Source of the DNA: Clostridia bacterium
GTDB lineage: Bacteria; Bacillota; Clostridia; Oscillospirales; RGIG8002
Length of the DNA stretch: 42,939 nucleotides
Assembly (NCBI GenBank): GCA_017616855.1
Contig: JAFZXI010000125.1
Location: 1 to 42,939, forward strand
Direction: 5' to 3'
Positions 42,065 through 42,939 of the stretch are shown piece after piece; within the stretch, counting starts at the first letter, position 1; every line of letters starts with the position of its first letter. The translations under genes were made by a program, and so were the position numbers. The notes under the pieces are model-generated. The model saw only the letters and a program-made list of their open reading frames with translations. It was not told the DNA's origin and made no database searches.

Positions 42065-42092
42065 ATTATACACAAAAATAACGGGATTGCAA
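42065..42092 (-). promoter_or_regulatory. Promoter of the 6S-like RNA and phosphatase-ruvX
   Basis: On the minus strand TTGCAA (42092-42087), 16 bp, TATAAT (42070-42065). Confidence 0.75.
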
Positions 42093-42099
42093 CAGTTTT

Positions 42100-42134
42100 G
42101 GGAAAAGAAAAAAGGAGGAATATTATTCCTCCTC
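42100..42134 (-). terminator. yrzB terminator, overlapping its last codons
   Basis: On the minus strand a 9-bp stem (42134-42126 with 42122-42114) is followed by TTTTTTCTTTTCC. The upstream arm is encoded by the terminal Glu codons and the loop holds the stop codon. Confidence 0.8.
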
Positions 42135-42443
42135 TTCCTCCTCGTCAAAGCCGCCTTCCTCGAAAATGCGGGTGTATTCCATCGCGGCGGCGTCGTATTC
42201 GTCCTCGTCCTCGATGAGCGCGAACGCCTGCTCACCGTTCTCGTCGGTGACGAGCTTCATCAGCCAGACTTCGCCTTCCTCGTCTTCGCAGTCGCAGTCG
42301 TCGTCTTCGCAGCCGCAGCCGTCGAGCGAAAGCATCGCGACGTAGCAGTTTCCGCCGACGTCGAAGGTGCCGATGTGCTCCCAGGTCGATTCCTCGCCGT
42401 TTTCATCGGTAAGTACGATGAGATCGTCAAATTCTTCAGCCAT
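42123..42443 (-). CDS. yrzB: DUF1292 (YrzB) family protein
   Basis: A 106-aa very acidic protein. The DUF1292 core is DDLIVLTDENGEESTWEHIGTFDVGGNCYVAML with a later WLMKLVTDENGEQAFALI. A Cys-rich acidic insert (CGCEDDDCDC) may bind metal, and the end is a run of Glu. GAAAGGAGTC precedes ATG 42443. In Firmicutes this family travels with ruvX (yrrK) and ireB; here ruvX lies downstream in the same direction. The function is unknown. Confidence 0.88.
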   Translation of the reverse strand: MAEEFDDLIVLTDENGEESTWEHIGTFDVGGNCYVAMLSLDGCGCEDDDCDCEDEEGEVWLMKLVTDENGEQAFALIEDEDEYDAAAMEYTRIFEEGGFDEEEEEE

Positions 42444-42475
42444 TGTATTGACTCCTTTCAGTTGCCTATGCTGAT

Positions 42476-42504
42476 ATTTTATCACATCGGCAGGCAAATT
42501 ACAA
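42476..42504 (-). promoter_or_regulatory. yrzB promoter
   Basis: On the minus strand TTGTAA (42504-42499), 17 bp, TAAAAT (42481-42476). Confidence 0.75.
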
Positions 42505-42629
42505 GTGAAAATAAGCCGAAACGGAAAATAACCCGCCCGTTTGTTTTCCGGCACGAATCAATGCGGGGAAAGCTTCATAATATATAAGACGAGCCCTGAT
42601 TTACGGCGTGAAAAAGAACGTTTTTTAAG

Positions 42630-42694
42630 GGTTGAAAAATTTTTTTGAAAAAGTAAAAAAAGTTCTTGACAAAGGGATAGTGCGGTGGTACAAT
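42630..42694 (+). promoter_or_regulatory. rRNA operon promoter with UP-like A/T tract
   Basis: TTGACA (42666-42671), 17 bp, TACAAT (42689-42694) preceded by TGG (extended -10). Runs of A and T at about 42634-42662 resemble an UP element. The layout is that expected of a strong rrn promoter. Confidence 0.9.
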
Positions 42695-42912
42695 AATCAA
42701 GCTGTCCCCAAAAAACGGGTACGTTTGCGGGGCTGTACGGACCTTGAAAATTAAACAACATTATGACAATTACAAGAACCCTTAATTTTTTTGAGAGTAC
42801 TTTTTACAAGCGCCTGAAGAAGGCGTGAGTAAATCTAGACGCAAGCGATTCTGTAAAGCAGAGTCAAAGCTCTAAAGAAGGTTGTAGGCGCTTAAGGCGC
42901 TTATGATACAAT
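42695..42912 (+). other. rRNA leader with boxA-like element
   Basis: About 215 nt of leader without a gene. ACCTTGAAAATTAAACA (42741-42757) resembles the boxA-type antitermination sequence of Firmicutes rrn leaders. AAGCGCCT (near 42809) and AGGCGCTT (near 42887) can pair across the leader. Confidence 0.65.
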
Positions 42913-42939
42913 TTTTTAGAGAGTTTGATCCTGGCTCAG
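42913..42939 (+). rRNA. rrs: 16S ribosomal RNA, 5' end only
   Basis: The window ends with AGAGTTTGATCCTGGCTCAG (42920-42939), the universal positions 8-27 of bacterial 16S rRNA. The mature 5' end should therefore lie near 42913. Confidence 0.97.

Noticed and set aside
42558-42761. A 67-aa frame on the minus strand over the rRNA promoter
   Set aside because: It overlaps the rrn promoter and leader, has no ribosome-binding site and no recognisable content.

Overview
The window looks like chromosomal DNA of a fairly GC-rich member of the Clostridia (Bacillota), plausibly Oscillospirales or a relative, perhaps from a gut or metagenome source. The reasons are the gene orders ylxM-ffh-rpsP-khpA-rimM-trmD and rsmD-coaD-cmk-plsC-ispH/rpsA, an IspH-S1 fusion of the clostridial kind, strong AGGAGG ribosome-binding sites, sigma-A type promoters, sporulation-type proteins (SpoIIQ-like M23 protein, SpoIVFB-like M50 protease, FtsK/SpoIIIE) and LL-diaminopimelate aminotransferase. 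Species-level assignment is not possible from what I can see.

Layout. 1-2.1 kb: a large secreted TasA/camelysin-like surface protein with a SipW-type signal peptide. 2.1-7.7 kb: the SRP/ribosome maturation operon, ending in a TrmD-aldose epimerase fusion and a nucleotidyltransferase. 7.7-13.4 kb: a small membrane protein, rnpB on the minus strand, a ClpP-like protease, uppP, ftsK and a SpoIIQ-like gene. 13.4-19.9 kb: an oligopeptide ABC transporter operon whose oppD carries an in-frame TGA. 20-24.4 kb: a lipoprotein, upp (minus), a CapA-like lipoprotein and uvrC. 24.4-29.6 kb: rsmD to ispH-rpsA. 29.6-32.1 kb: a Y-family DNA polymerase opposite an XRE repressor and an ImmA/IrrE metallopeptidase. 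32.1-38.3 kb: a putative M50 protease, dapL, asnS, a Fur-family regulator, a class B PBP (minus) and a PduL-type phosphotransacylase. 38.3-40.7 kb: a second TasA-like surface protein behind what looks like an invertible promoter. 40.7-42.4 kb (minus): a histidine phosphatase-RuvX fusion, a probable 6S RNA and yrzB (DUF1292). 42.66 kb to the end: an rRNA promoter, leader and the first 27 nt of 16S rRNA.

Two regions stand out. First, the 512-bp gap before the second surface-protein gene holds two 18-bp sites that are exact inverted copies. They bracket about 180 bp containing a near-consensus promoter (TTGACA, 17 bp, TAAAAT) that points away from the gene and serves no visible gene. Flipping the segment would aim it at the surface protein, which is the expected design of a phase-variation switch, here in the OFF position. 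Second, the 253-bp gap between the Y-family polymerase and the XRE-ImmA/IrrE pair carries six GTGAAA half-sites and two promoters that face each other, suggesting a LexA-independent, protease-relieved damage response.

Further oddities are two in-frame domain fusions (TrmD-mutarotase and phosphatase-RuvX), the interrupted oppD, and mosaic base composition within both surface-protein genes. All functional calls rest on reading motifs and gene order by eye; no database search was run.
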